From Cristatella mucedo (Eukaryota; Bryozoa; Phylactolaemata; Cristatellidae): a stretch of 64,000 nucleotides of DNA. Made by a program: the position numbers and the translations under genes. Shown here piece by piece: positions 53,533 to 64,000 of this stretch. The notes beneath the pieces are model-generated. The model saw nothing but the letters and a program-made list of their open reading frames with translations, ran no database searches and was not told where the DNA came from. Numbering within the stretch: position 1 is the stretch's first letter; the number at the start of each line of letters is the position of its first letter. Where the stretch lies: the NCBI GenBank assembly GCA_009760855.2, contig WPIO01000063.1:2188501-2252500 (forward strand), given 5' to 3'.

Positions 53533-54509
53533 AGAGGGGCAACTTAACGATGATAAAACTAACTTACTAGTTATGGGCAAACCCAGTGTGATCCAGAGAT
53601 TGGAAAGGCTGACTCTCAAAATTGGCTCTGCCAGCATATCTCCAGTTGAATCAGCTCGAAATCTAGGTGTCATATTCCAAAGCGACCTCTCGTTAGACGA
53701 CCATATCAGCTCCACAGTCAAATCTGCCTATTTTCAGCTTCATAACATTGCTAAAATTCGGGCTTGTTTAGATAAGGATACCACGTCCAAGTTGGTCCAT
53801 GCATTCGTGACATCCCGTCTCGACTTCTGCAACTCACTGCTTACTGGCCTACCAGCATGTGCGATCAGGCGATTGCAGCTGGTGCAAAACTCTGCAGCTC
53901 GGCTTGTCTGTCGTGAGCGTCGAAGTTGCCACATTACTCCACTTCTCGCCGACCTGCACTGGCTACCAGTCAAGCAACGGATTGACTTCAAGGTTCTTTA
54001 GCCCACTTTTAGGTCACTTTATTCTATGGCTCCAGCCTATCTGTCAGATATACTACCCCATCAGGCCAAGCATCGTACCACCCGCTTTTCGGAATCCAAC
54101 AGCCTAGAAATACCTCATACAAACCTTAAATCCTTTGGTGACCGTGCATTTAGTTCATATGCTCCCAAAGCCTGGAACTCCCTCCTGACCTGCGTCAGAA
54201 CATCCCCTGACCTGACCACATTTAAAAGGAACCTAAAAACACACCTATTTAGGACAGCCTTTAGTGGGTCCCTGTGATTCGTCCTTGATGTGCTTATGCG
54301 TGCTGACACTGTGCATGCTGCCACTGACCACATTTGCATGCTGACCCTGTGCATGTCACCCCTAACCATATTATTCATTTCGTTTGTTTTTCAAGCATGA
54401 TTTTACTTGCCATTCAATTGCATTTCACTTTACAGCAAATGTAAAGCGCCTAGAGAGAGATTAAGTTCTCTGAGGGCGCTTTATCAAGTGAATTGTTATT
54501 ATTATTATA
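53533..54509 (+). mobile_element. LINE-A, young 5'-truncated copy
   Basis: An open frame of 142 residues (53573-54001) carries [40 protein letters not shown] and HITPLLADLHWLPVKQRIDF. A shift near 54000 (CAAGGTTCTTTAG) moves the rest to the frame at 54026-54277, ending LKTHLFRTAFSGSL. Then come the 3' UTR, the perfect hairpin (54443-54482) and (TTA)n. It is nearly identical to the 13.5 and 18.4 kb copies. Confidence 0.93.
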
Positions 54510-54695
54510 ATTGACCTATCGCCCATGCATGCCTGGCTCAGCCGCTGCTTGACATGTTAGTGTTGAGCCATATAAAGCAGCCAGCTCTTTCCACGATTGC
54601 GGGATATATCTAAGCGCGAAAGACAAGTGCACCGAATTCGGAGACGAAGGCAGAAGACTCCAGCTTTTGCCATGTTTAGCGGCAGCTACTGGTAA

Positions 54696-54874
54696 GCCGT
54701 AATGGCTCACTAGGTAAGGCGGTTGCTTTTCATGACCTCGGCCCCGAGGTCGTGGGTTCGAATCCTGCGGTGGGCGATCCTATATCGCCACTGCAAGCGA
54801 TGGCGATAGCCGTAAAGGCTCTTCTGTCGCTATGCAAAAAGAGGCTGTTAAATCAGCTAGGATTTATTTATTTA
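54696..54874 (+). mobile_element. SINE-A copy, best example
   Basis: Full structure: GCCGTAATGGCTCACTAGGT (A box), GACCTCGGCCCCGAGGTC (a perfect palindrome in place of the anticodon arm), GGTTCGAATCC (consensus B box), body hairpin ATCGCCACTGCAAGCGATGG, AAGGCTCTTCTGTCGCTATG, GAGGCTGTTAAATCAGCTAG and ATTTATTTATTTA. Confidence 0.92.
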
Positions 54875-54879
54875 CTGGT

Positions 54880-56650
54880 GGATACTTATCGTGTCGAATC
54901 TAGGGGTTCGCGAATTTTCATCAAACTTGAGCTAAAGCAAACACAAGTGTGGCACACAATTTGAGGAACAAGAGTGAAACAGACAGACCGATCGACTGCG
55001 GAACGAATCAGGTGGATGTCTCCAGGTTACACTGCTAGCATGCATTGAATAGTCGCTAGATTGTTCTTGAAATCTGCGAAATTCAGTTAGGCATCGTCGT
55101 GAGTGTTGAAGTAGTTACCAGGCGTGTCTCGCAAATGTTTGCTTCGGATGTCGAGAGATCAACTCGCAAAGACAAAACGACGAATATTGCTTTTCTAGCG
55201 CTGCGACGTCCCCTTTTGGGATGAAGGAATTAATTGCTGCCGACCGATTCAGCCACCTGTTATACTATAGTAACTGCTAAATTTTCGGCCACTGCTGTAG
55301 CGAGCACCAATTCGTGCTACTGTCCAAAGTTTCCTTCCGTAGGCGGCCAAGTGGTATTACCTGCGTAAGCCATCTAAGCTCTCTTCTCCGAATAGTAAAT
55401 CGATGGTCACTTCTATCTTTTTGAGATGACTGCTGATGACCGGTGCTCTTAGTCCACGGGTCCCGATCGAAAACACTTGCATGTGTCTGGTCTCTTCCGC
55501 AACGAGTTTGTCGGCTGCTTTGCTTCGGCAACCATTTTATTTCTTTCTTTTCCTCCTTCCTTCTTTCAGGCCGCTCTTTGCTGAAAATCTTTGCTTGGCG
55601 ACTCATCACTTCCTCGACTGATCACCTATTTCCCTTTCACTTTCTTGCCTTTCTTTAACTGCCAAAGTTTTTACTGTTTTCTCCTGATTTTGCCCGAAAA
55701 AAATTCACCCAGCAGGCGTCCTATAAAAAAGCGTAATAACCACTCAGTCCCGCTGCCTTCGCGGAGAGGCGAGAGGAGAAATATTGAAAAAAACAAGGAT
55801 ACGGAAGAAACGGTGTGAGCCGACTCAATTTGTTCTCAACGCTATGCATGAGCAGCCATAATGTAAAGTAACGCATCTTCACCTGTAACTCCGAAAAGCC
55901 ACAAATACTATGAGGAACCGTTACTGTTAGCAGATTCGATAGTACGTCACTTCGACACGCGACATGCCATTCGGTAATACGACATATCACTCCGTCTCCG
56001 CCGAGTGCTGGCTCGGATAAGGCTCCGGGTGACCTTGTCGGAGAACAACTACGACTACTTTATATTCCGACATATCTAGTGCCGTTATAGGGTTCGAAGC
56101 ACGAGAATGCACGGACAATGTCTAGAACTCATAGAAAGATTCCAAATATAAAGTAATGCGTACGAGTATCGTGTTGTATTGAAACAACTCACGAACGCGG
56201 GAGCTTCCAAGATGTCGTCATCGAGGTTCAGAGTGTAAATCTTTCGCCATCATGTAGCTATTCGGCATCATCGTCTTTTTATCAAAACATTTGTACAGCT
56301 TCAGCAGGTCGGGCTGTTTTGTAAGATGCTTGGACAAACAAGCAGAAGCACACAGGAACGAGGTCACGTGGTTAGTGTGAGCCCTAATTTGCAGCGTGCA
56401 CTGAATCATAAACAAGTGTGCACGCAAAGCACATAGGAACAGAAATGAAAAACTCGCCGGAAAAACGCGCGTGTGGACAAGGCTGAGAGGACACGGTACG
56501 TGTGATTGCTGATACTGAATGAGGCAAAGTCAATGCAGTTGGTGACAAAGGTTGGAAAAGTAGGCTTCGGACTTCCGTTTCATGCCAACTGAAGGCTCGA
56601 TCCTCAATACAAGATTTCAGATTTAAATGCAAGGAACGACGAGGCGACTG
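54880..56650. other. no gene recognised
   Basis: The frames at 55277-55658 on both strands and at 56218-56668 have no motif, and I find no convincing splice pairs. A unique-looking intergenic stretch. Confidence 0.4.
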
Positions 56651-56654
56651 GAAA

Positions 56655-56933
56655 CCGAGAAACAACAACTACTCTCCAACTGCCGACTATGGCACATCTT
56701 TTCAGTGGTCCTGAACTGCTACTTCTATGCTACTCACTACCTCAACTGCTCTCCTGACTCTGCTATGCTTCCCACTTTCTCTTTGTTGCGTGAGACGAAG
56801 TCTGTTGGCTACCGAATGCGTACCGAAAGCCGCTTAGGCTGTGAGTGCGCTATACAAAACTCTCCTGCGTAACACCCACATGGTCTTTATGACTTTGTGG
56901 AGTTACTGACGGAGGTACATTACATTACATTAG
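56655..56933 (+). mobile_element. LINE-B 3' end
   Basis: Starts within the C-terminal coding region (NNYSPTADYGT-like), keeps YATHYLNCSPDSAMLPTFSL and ends GGAGTTACTGACGGAGGTAC with (ATTAC)n. 5' truncated. Confidence 0.85.
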
Positions 56934-56939
56934 AAGCTT

Positions 56940-57305
56940 CTGCACGGATGCACGTTGGACGAGTCAGAAGGTCCGAGGTCAGCTAGGGTGGTTTAGGAGA
57001 CTGAAGCGATAGATAGTAGATAGATAGTAGGCGACTTGAAAGGAGAGGGGCTTGAAGTTGATTAGATTGCTTGATATTTGAGTTTGGGTGAAGCACCGTT
57101 AGCAGCTTTTGCGGAGCGACAGTTATGCCACCGTCGAGAGACGATGTGCCGAGATGCCGAGTTTGGCACCAGACTCAGTCGACTGAGACTCAGGCCGAGA
57201 GTCCTGAATAAAGGTAGCCGCAGTAATCTAGACGCCTCTAAGTCACAAATGGACGAGCTAGTTTGGCTGTAGCTCTCTTGTTTAAGCAGGCTCAAATGTA
57301 AAGTG
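56940..57305. other. probable old LINE-A remnant, otherwise nothing
   Basis: 57030-57250 loosely resembles reverse-strand LINE-A text (GTTGATTAGATTGCTTGATA, CAGACTCAGTCGACTGAGAC), but the match is too weak to annotate. Contains a (TAGA)n stretch near 57009-57030. Confidence 0.3.
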
Positions 57306-57307
57306 GC

Positions 57308-58440
57308 TAGCCAATGTGATTGCCAGGCACAATATGGGCTTTCACTTCCCTGCAGATGACACTCAGTTGTACGTTCGCTCGGATTCCTCCAACATGTCAA
57401 GTTCTCTCAACTCCCTTGTTGCACGTATTGCTGAAAACTGCACATGGATGGCAGCAAACTTTCCTAAATTAAATGATGATGAAACCAACGTACTAGTTAT
57501 GGGCAAACCTAGGGGATTCAAAAAAGATTAACGCTCAAAACTGGCTCTATCAGCATATCTCCTGTTGAATCTGCACACAATCTCGATGTCCTGTTCCAAA
57601 GCGACCTTTCATTAGACGACCACATCAGCTCCACAGTCAATTCTGCCTACTTTCAGCTACATAACATTGATAAAATATTCAGGCTTGCTCAGACAGGGAG
57701 ACTAGATCTAAATGGTCCATACATTTGTGACCTGCCGTTTGACTTCTGTAACTCGCTGCTTGCTGGTCTACCGGCCTGTGCGATCAGGTGCTTACAGCTG
57801 GTGCAAAACTCTGCAGCTATGCTGGAATGTCGTGAGCGGCGCAGTTGCCACATCGAACCACTTCTCGCCAACCTGCACTGGCTCCTAGTCAAGCAACGCA
57901 TCAACCAAGGTTTTACCACTCACTTTTACGTACCTTCATTCTTTGGCGCCAGCCTACCTATCCGATCTACTCTCCCACCTGGTCAAGCATCGTGCCACCC
58001 GCTTTTTGAAATCTAACTGTTTACCTATATCTTGTACAAACCTCAAATCCTTGGGAGACCATGCCTTCGGTTCATGCGCTCACAAAGCCTGGAAATCACT
58101 CCCGACTTGCGTCGCGACATCTCCTGACTTGACCACATTTAAAAAGAAATTAAAAACGCACCTGTTTATCACAGCATTTAGTGAGTTCCTGCGATTCGTC
58201 CTTTATGTGCTTATGCGTGCTGACACTGTGCATGCTACCACTAACCGCACTTGCATGCTGACCCTGTGCATGTAACCTCTAACCATAATATTCTTGTTGC
58301 TTATTGAACATACTACCACTAACCATTCGATCGAGCTTCCTTTGCAATAAATGTAAAGTGCCGGTAAATAGATTTGAGTACTCTGAAGGCGCTATATCAA
58401 ATGTATTATTATTAGAAAGAGATTGGGTTCTTTTAGGGCG
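57308..58440 (+). mobile_element. LINE-A copy including the YADD region, with a doubled tail
   Basis: Begins at the active-site motif FHFPADDTQLYVRSDSS (57340-57390; the Tyr of YADD is replaced by Pro), then DDETNVLVMGKPRG, LQLVQNSAAML, APAYLSDLLSHLVKHRATRF and the 3' UTR with hairpin and (ATT)n at about 58350-58405. A second diverged hairpin and tail follows at 58406-58455. Frames are broken in several places. Confidence 0.85.
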
Positions 58441-58455
58441 CTATATCAACCGTGT

Positions 58456-59420
58456 TATTATTACTACGTTCCCCAGCTGGAAACATACAAACTCGACAGT
58501 AGTGGCTCGTTTCGGTCTTGGGAACAGCGTCGTACACCCAGAGTCAGACGTCAGGCGTCTGGGTCGTAGCCATGCTATGCGAGCCAATATCAAGAGTGAC
58601 GTCTTCCAGCTTTCGAGAGACACTAGGTTTGCCCACGATTTTAGGCTGGTCTTATCGTCGCTTAGCTTCTGAACGCAAGCGGCCACCCAAAAGCGAGTGC
58701 CGTCAAAGAAGGCTGCAAGGGAATTAAACGAGTCAGATGCCAAACAAGGCTGAGAAGGGTCTCGGAAGGGTTAAAAAGAGCTGACTGGCACAGGCCTAGA
58801 AATTGAAGCTAAGCTAGTGTTCGGCGGGAGACATCGGCAAATAGGAGAGTGTAGCTGGTGAAAAGAAGGGGACCTAAGGCCAAACCCTAACGTACCCCGA
58901 ACTTTGAGGCCTCCTCGGATGACCTTCAGCTATTTACATCTACATTCACACGTTTCTCAAAGAGGTGGGACTTAAACTGTTGTAGCATTGCGCCGACAAG
59001 ACCAAGGCCAAGGTCGGGAGGAGCTCCAAAAGGAGCTTGTGGTCAATTGTGTCACATGCTTTCGGATGATGCTCGAGAAATAGCAGAGAGGCCCGACAAA
59101 TGAATTATACCCCGATCACTATCGTGCAGGTCGTTGTAAATGCATATTACAGCAGTGTTCTCGGAGAGGTTAGCTTTAAATCCCGATTGGAACTTGCAAT
59201 CAAGATCTGATGAACTGATGTAATCGTTTATCTGTTAGGCCACCGCTCATTCAAGTGTCTCGGATAAGAATCGCAGAAGGGAGGCTAGATTGAAGTTACT
59301 GAGGGTTCTGATGATCTAATGTTGGATTTTTACTAAATGGCCTGACTGCAGCTAGTTTCAGAGGGGCAGGGACCTCACCAGCAAGTGGAACGTTTGTTCC
59401 GGCGGAAGGAAAAAGGGCTA
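58456..59420 (-). mobile_element. Old LINE, reverse transcriptase region, degraded
   Basis: Minus-strand text near 58660-58743 gives FNSLAAFFDGTRFWVAACVQ then KLSDDKT, the LINE-A-like block after YADD. Near 59150-59220 it gives FQSGFKANLSENTAVICIYN, the block before the first catalytic Asp. Near 59340-59390 it gives KLAAVRPF. The order is right for a single minus-strand LINE of 1 kb or more, with many stops. Confidence 0.6.
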
Positions 59421-59678
59421 CGCACCCACAAGGAGATCTGTTGGAACTGGGTCAAGACGTCTGGCGGTCTTATTTTTTAGCACGTGCGACAAATTTAGCG
59501 ACGAGTTACATAGAGACGGTCGTGAAGGAGAAAGAAAAAAAAGGGCGGTGTGTGGTTGCTGTCCGGCAGGGACGACACTGATGGGAGTAGAGACCATAAT
59601 CCGTTCTATCTTTGCCCTCGGAATCTTTGGAGAAGTTAAATCACCATTGGGATTAGAGGGCAGTATGCCTGTTTGTGA

Positions 59679-59788
59679 GGTCCCGAGGCCGTGGGCTCGA
59701 ATCCTGCGTGGCGATCCTTTACTGCGGCAAGCGGTGGTGATAGCCTTTAAGGCTCTCCTGCTACTCTACAAAAAGAGGCAATTTTTTA
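59679..59788 (+). mobile_element. SINE-A copy, head truncated
   Basis: GGTCCCGAGGCCGTGGGCTC, GAATCCTGCGTGGCGATCCT, AAGCGGTGGTGATAGCCTTT, CTCTACAAAAAGAGGCAATT. The A box half is lost. Confidence 0.75.
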
Positions 59789-59789
59789 A

Positions 59790-62394
59790 GATGATCAGTA
59801 GTGTGGGCATTAGAAATTCCGGATTGTTGATCGGTGATTCGACTAGGACTATAGACAATGCGGAATTAGCCTTGGCTAAAATGAATTGATAGACACACAG
59901 TTATGCCGTGCAATGTTGTGAAAAGATGTCAACATGATGCTCTACACACACTCAATTTTGTTTGTAACCAAGTGGCAGGGGGCGGGACGAGACCGTAGGT
60001 AATACGTTGGATATTGGCAAGCAGAGCAGGAAAAAACCTGAGTCTTTGCCTCAGTGGAGAAACAGGAACACGCCTAGCAACTTTCCACTGGGCTGCATAC
60101 GTTGGACAGTAGCTGCAGGCATACTTATACGTAGACCTTACCGCAAGCTCAAAGTTATACAAAAGCTAAAAGTTATACAAAAAGGTGGTTGATTTCCAGC
60201 TTCCCCCACCCTTAATCGGGCTACAGTGTGTGGTTGTAGAGAGTCTTCGGGCACCAAGCCCACTAGCCTACTGACAGCCCAAGTTTCCTGCTACTCCAGC
60301 GTCAGGGAGGCAGCTGGAATGACACACTGGATAGTCACTCGAGCAGGCACGACTAACCGGCAGTACCCACCCCCGAAGGGTGATTGAGTTAGTTGCAGCG
60401 GGCATCCCCCCCCAGCTGACACCTGCCAAGCCACAGCTCGTGCCAGCTCCTGTGCCCATATGCTGGCCTGCGGGCATGCGAGGAAACAACGCTCGAAAAA
60501 GCAGCTTGGCCGCTTATATCAGTCTCCTCTGAGGAAGGACGTGCTACAGCTGCGCCATCTGGTTGGTCTTAAATCATCTCGAGAGGGGCAGGGGCTTTTA
60601 CCACTCACTGTGGACTTTAAGCCGGCACTCCGAGGTGCCCAGACAGTCGCTTCATTTAATGTCGTAGAGCGACAGCGCGGCACCAATCCCAGCTCCGCAG
60701 CTAATTCTTTCAGCTACGCAAACTTGCAGCCTACGATTCCTTGAAGAGGGCGACGCCTCGACCTCGGTGGCAAAGCGCCCATCGGTCGACCTGGCAGTCA
60801 AGCCTCCTGCGAGAACAATGCTCACACGCTGCTTCGCTCCCTAGGCTTCCTAGTTCCGTATTTAGTTAAGCAATGTACTCGTGCAGCTACTTGGAAGTAG
60901 CACCGGCAGGTGCGCTTGACAAGCGTCTGATTACACGACATAAATTAAACAGTTTCGGCGGCAGGCGATAGTTCGCTCAGCCGAGACAGAACGGCAGCTT
61001 GCGGGACAATGTCACTGCTCAGGCACCAAGTAGACGACGGTCGTCGCCTAACTGACTGCTGCTGACGCGGGCTCTGCATTACTCGGTAGGCTGGCATTGC
61101 AAGGAAGTCCAGTGAGACAAGTGAGGGAGTGGCACCGCCGAGGCGGCTCGAAGCAGCTTGGCAGCGGCCGGGTGACGTGTCTGCTCTAGCTCCTCGTCAG
61201 GCTCGAGCTGCTCGATTTGCCTGACAGGAGAGAGCGACCGCCACACGACTGTCGCTACGGCCGCTCTCCTGCCGCGGCCAATGTGCCGATCAATGCCCGT
61301 TCGCTTCAGAAGACTGGATTGCTGAGCGGAGATTCGTAAAGAAATCGGAGATCGCGCTCGGCAGAGATGACTCTACCAGAGTTCGAGGCACCATGCCTCC
61401 GATGTCGCATTGTGCGATATGGTAGACCTTGGTCTTCTGAGGCTCTCTGCAAGTAAGGCAAGTATGCCTCAGGCAAGCAAGAACGGTGAAAGTTTTCGCA
61501 GAAGGCATCGGACTTAAGAGCTGCACTCACACACTCACACCTAACTTCGTGAAAGTCTCTTTGGTGGTAAGCTCGTGTAGCTAGCAACGCGAGGAGGATT
61601 ACAAGACCCCTGTCCATGTAGTTGTTTGGGCAGAAGGATACTGACTAAATGGGTAGGCAGAATTTCGGTAGGGGTCTAAACCTCAACCTGGAGCAGCGTT
61701 AGTCAGGGTCAATGATTTTTTTTTTTATAAATCTGCTTGGGAAATCTCTTCAGCCCTCCTAAAGATTGTTATTTAAACTCTTGTTGTTATTTTAACCGAT
61801 AGATTTAACCACCAGTTAACTCTCATTTTTTCCCTCCAAATCCATTGGTTTGGTGCCGAAAGCGAACAACCGAAGCCACGTTCGACACACTAAAAAGAAA
61901 CTCGAAATTCTATTTGGAGAGCCCGAGGCAGTGCACTAAAGGCATGACACAAGCTAGGCGTCCTCAAGTCCGGCTAAAAAACAAAGTACCGATTTTTAAC
62001 AACTCTTCAAAAAAGAAATGATAGCCCTCTTAAAGCCGACACCGAACGCATGTACCAACGGTGCCATTCGAGCTGTCTTTCTAGCCTAGTCTAATAGTTG
62101 AGTGCTTGCCCCTGCTGTAGAAACACATGGAATATTCGATGGTGCTCATCTGGTCTCACTGCGGTCCCACGCTGGATCAACCAGGTTGACTGCTAACATC
62201 CTCAGATGACTTACCTCTCGGTTAGTTACCGTCGGTCGTCGCTTCTTAGCAGCCTATCGAGCCAATTAAGAGAGAGTTCTAGCAATTCCTCGGCCGGAGG
62301 ATCAACTCCAAGCAACCGACTCGGAACTATAGCTGTGAAGGCACTCCGAAGGAACTGCCTTTTAAGTATTCTTCTGGCCCGGCGACCCCCCCCC
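59790..62394. other. no gene recognised
   Basis: Moderately GC-rich. The longest frames (60460-60744 plus, 61306-61617 minus) are near 100 codons without motifs. A local CpG-rich patch lies at 60760-61290. No SINE or LINE recognised. Confidence 0.4.
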
Positions 62395-62395
62395 C

Positions 62396-62435
<40 letters not shown>

Positions 62436-62444
62436 TCTCTCCAG
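62395..62444. repeat. C run and (CT)n microsatellite
   Basis: Directly preceded by a C9 run. About 16 CT units, then CCCTCTCTCTCC. Confidence 0.92.
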
Positions 62445-62445
62445 A

Positions 62446-63100
62446 CCTCTAAGCCTTGCGTCAGAGCTGCATCCTGGTAGGCAACTCATTCATAAAGATT
62501 CTATAGCTTCTTTTAAAAAGAGCAGGCAGCCTTTTCCCAGAAGCAGACTCAGATTCTAGAGTCCAAAGCTGCACCTCCGAGGGTGTCGAGCCTTTGCGAC
62601 GGCAAGCTCATAGTAGCCCAAACTGAAAAATGTTGATGGCCTTCAAGTGGCAGACAGACAGCTGAAGAGAGGCATGGCTGCCCGACAGCTTTCCTCGGGC
62701 TGGCTGCCCCTGGCGATGTTAAGAGATGGTGGCTCCGTTCTTAGCTTAATCTGGGCTCTGTACTTCGTCGTAATTAACTCTGCGTGAGTTACAAATTATT
62801 CCGTTTTGCTGCCACCATTAGCCAGTCGCACTGGATGCAACAGCTAGCCGTGGGGACCGGTGAGCAGTGGACGAGTCGGAGGCATGGCACACCAGTAGAT
62901 TCAGGCAGCGTCTGGCAGTAGGTGAGTCAAGTCTGTTCACCGGTCGCTCCCCCCCCCCCAAGTTAAAGCTTGCCAGCCAACGAGCTGAAGCAGCTCCTGG
63001 CTATCCAACATAAATTTAAACCGCAACCGCTTGCCCATGCATGTGATGTCGGCCAGCCAGTGCAGGTCAGCCACGCCCAGCCTTTCGCCTGCCGTTTCGA
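62446..63100. other. no gene recognised
   Basis: No supported frame. A C9 run lies at about 62950. Confidence 0.4.
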
Positions 63101-63103
63101 GCA

Positions 63104-63296
63104 ATAATAATAAGAATAATAATAAACCTAGCTGCTTAAACAGCCTCTTTTTGTATAGCGACACAAGAGCCTTTACGGCTATCACCACCGCTTGCAGTGG
63201 TGATACAGGATCGCCCACCACAGGAATCGAACCCACGACCTCGGGACCGAGGTCATGAAAGCAACCGCCTTACCCAGTGTGCCATTACGGCTCACC
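63104..63296 (-). mobile_element. SINE-A copy, near full length
   Basis: In reverse: (AAT)n, CTGCTTAAACAGCCTCTTTT, TGTATAGCGACACAAGAGCC, CGGCTATCACCACCGCTTGC, AGTGGTGATACAGGATCGCC, AATCGAACCCACGACCTCGG, GACCGAGGTCATGAAAGCAA and TTACCCAGTGTGCCATTACG. The tail here is AAT repeats rather than TTTA. Confidence 0.88.
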
Positions 63297-63299
63297 GCA

Positions 63300-63588
63300 A
63301 AGGTCACAGTCCCCTCCTGCCTCATGCGTTCGAACAAGGGGCCTTTCTCTTCATGCCTGCCGATCGGACTCATTCTTTATCCTCCAATGGCAGTAAATAG
63401 CCTATGGCCTACAATGCTGACCATATTTTCCACTTTAACAGTGATGACGTTTGCCAACCGGCCTTCAAGGGGGATGGGTAGTCATTTAAGCCTCGGCTCC
63501 GAGCTGCCCCGTCTCACTCTGCTATTCCTCCTCTGACTGCCCTTCACCTTTATCGATTCCTCTGCCATTGCTGTTCTTGCATGGCCAA
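63300..63588. other. no gene recognised
   Basis: A frame at 63255-63536 overlaps the SINE head and has no motif. Confidence 0.4.
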
Positions 63589-63801
63589 GAGTAACTAAAC
63601 AGCTTGTCCAGCCTTATTCGCAGGCCAAGACAGGTTGCACCGACCCTGTAGCCCGACAAGAGTAACTAAACAGCTTGTCCAGCCTTATTCGCAGGCCAAG
63701 ACAGGTTGCACCGACCCTGTAGCCCGACAAGAGTAACTAAACAGCTTGTCCAGCCTTATTCGCAGGCCAAGACAGGCTGCACCGACCCTGTAGCCCGACA
63801 A
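63589..63801. repeat. 71-bp tandem repeat, three copies
   Basis: The unit begins GAGTAACTAAACAGCTTGTC and ends GTAGCCCGACAA. It repeats at 63589 (first two bases differ slightly in context), 63660 and 63731. The only difference I see is a single base change (CAGGTTGC to CAGGCTGC) in the third copy. Confidence 0.95.
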
Positions 63802-64000
63802 TCATATGCAGCCGCCATGCCCCACCGGAAATGCAACGTGGGTGCTGCATAAGCAGCCGGACTATATTGGTGCCGAATGGAATCGCACTGCATGGACGGT
63901 TCGATGCTTGAGGTCTTGTCTTGTCTCCTGCCCTGCTTCCCATGTGTACGATCAGCCTAGCAAGCTGCAGGCTAGGGAGCACAGAGGTGGCATTCATTCA

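Overview
This window is animal (metazoan) nuclear DNA. Protein-coding sequence is split into short phase-matched exons separated by GT...AG introns. There is a eukaryotic tRNA-Gln gene with internal promoter boxes, and the rest is dominated by non-LTR retrotransposons, tRNA-derived SINEs, decayed DNA transposons and long simple repeats. I cannot name the species. The gene family and the L2/CR1-type elements fit many invertebrate or basal chordate genomes.

The main gene lies on the minus strand from about 41.3 kb down to at least 20.8 kb. I read it as a homologue of the uncharacterised vertebrate protein C12orf56 (I believe the DUF4551 family; from memory, no search run). Exon 1 (41048-41284) and exon 2 (34917-35398) carry the recognisable N-terminal block, and the remaining exons lie between 30.6 and 20.8 kb. 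Eleven exons are called with consistent splice phases inside each run. Two joints do not close (28837 to 25986 and 25088 to 21349), so one or more small exons are unplaced. The true 3' end is also open.

The flanks and introns are filled mainly by one LINE family, called LINE-A here. It is L2/CR1-like, has a 3' hairpin and ends in (TTA)n. The best copy is at 7.0-10.8 kb, and many 5'-truncated copies lie on both strands, some nearly identical to each other and so probably young. A second family, LINE-B, ends in (ACATT)n and has copies at 8.8, 42.9 and 56.7 kb. There are two tRNA-derived SINE families with related heads: SINE-A, about 170 bp, and SINE-B, about 130 bp. SINE-B ends in the LINE-A hairpin, so LINE-A probably mobilises it. 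Decayed DNA transposons are a Tigger/pogo element with both ends (51548-53205), a Tc1/mariner transposase remnant (about 33.5 kb) and a relic of a repeat-associated protein family (48.3-49.4 kb).

Region by region: 1-20 kb is a repeat-rich flank. 20.8-41.3 kb is the gene, with a (GGA)n array and several (CT)n/(CA)n arrays in its introns. 41-43 kb holds the gene's CpG-rich 5' end, a 43-bp minisatellite and tRNA-Gln. 43-64 kb is again repeat-rich, with no confidently called cellular protein-coding gene. I found no CRISPR array, operon, rRNA or evident novel molecular system. The most interesting signals are the LINE/SINE tail partnership, nested insertions, the intact-ended Tigger element, a long perfect-looking hairpin, and an exon whose polypyrimidine tract is a microsatellite.
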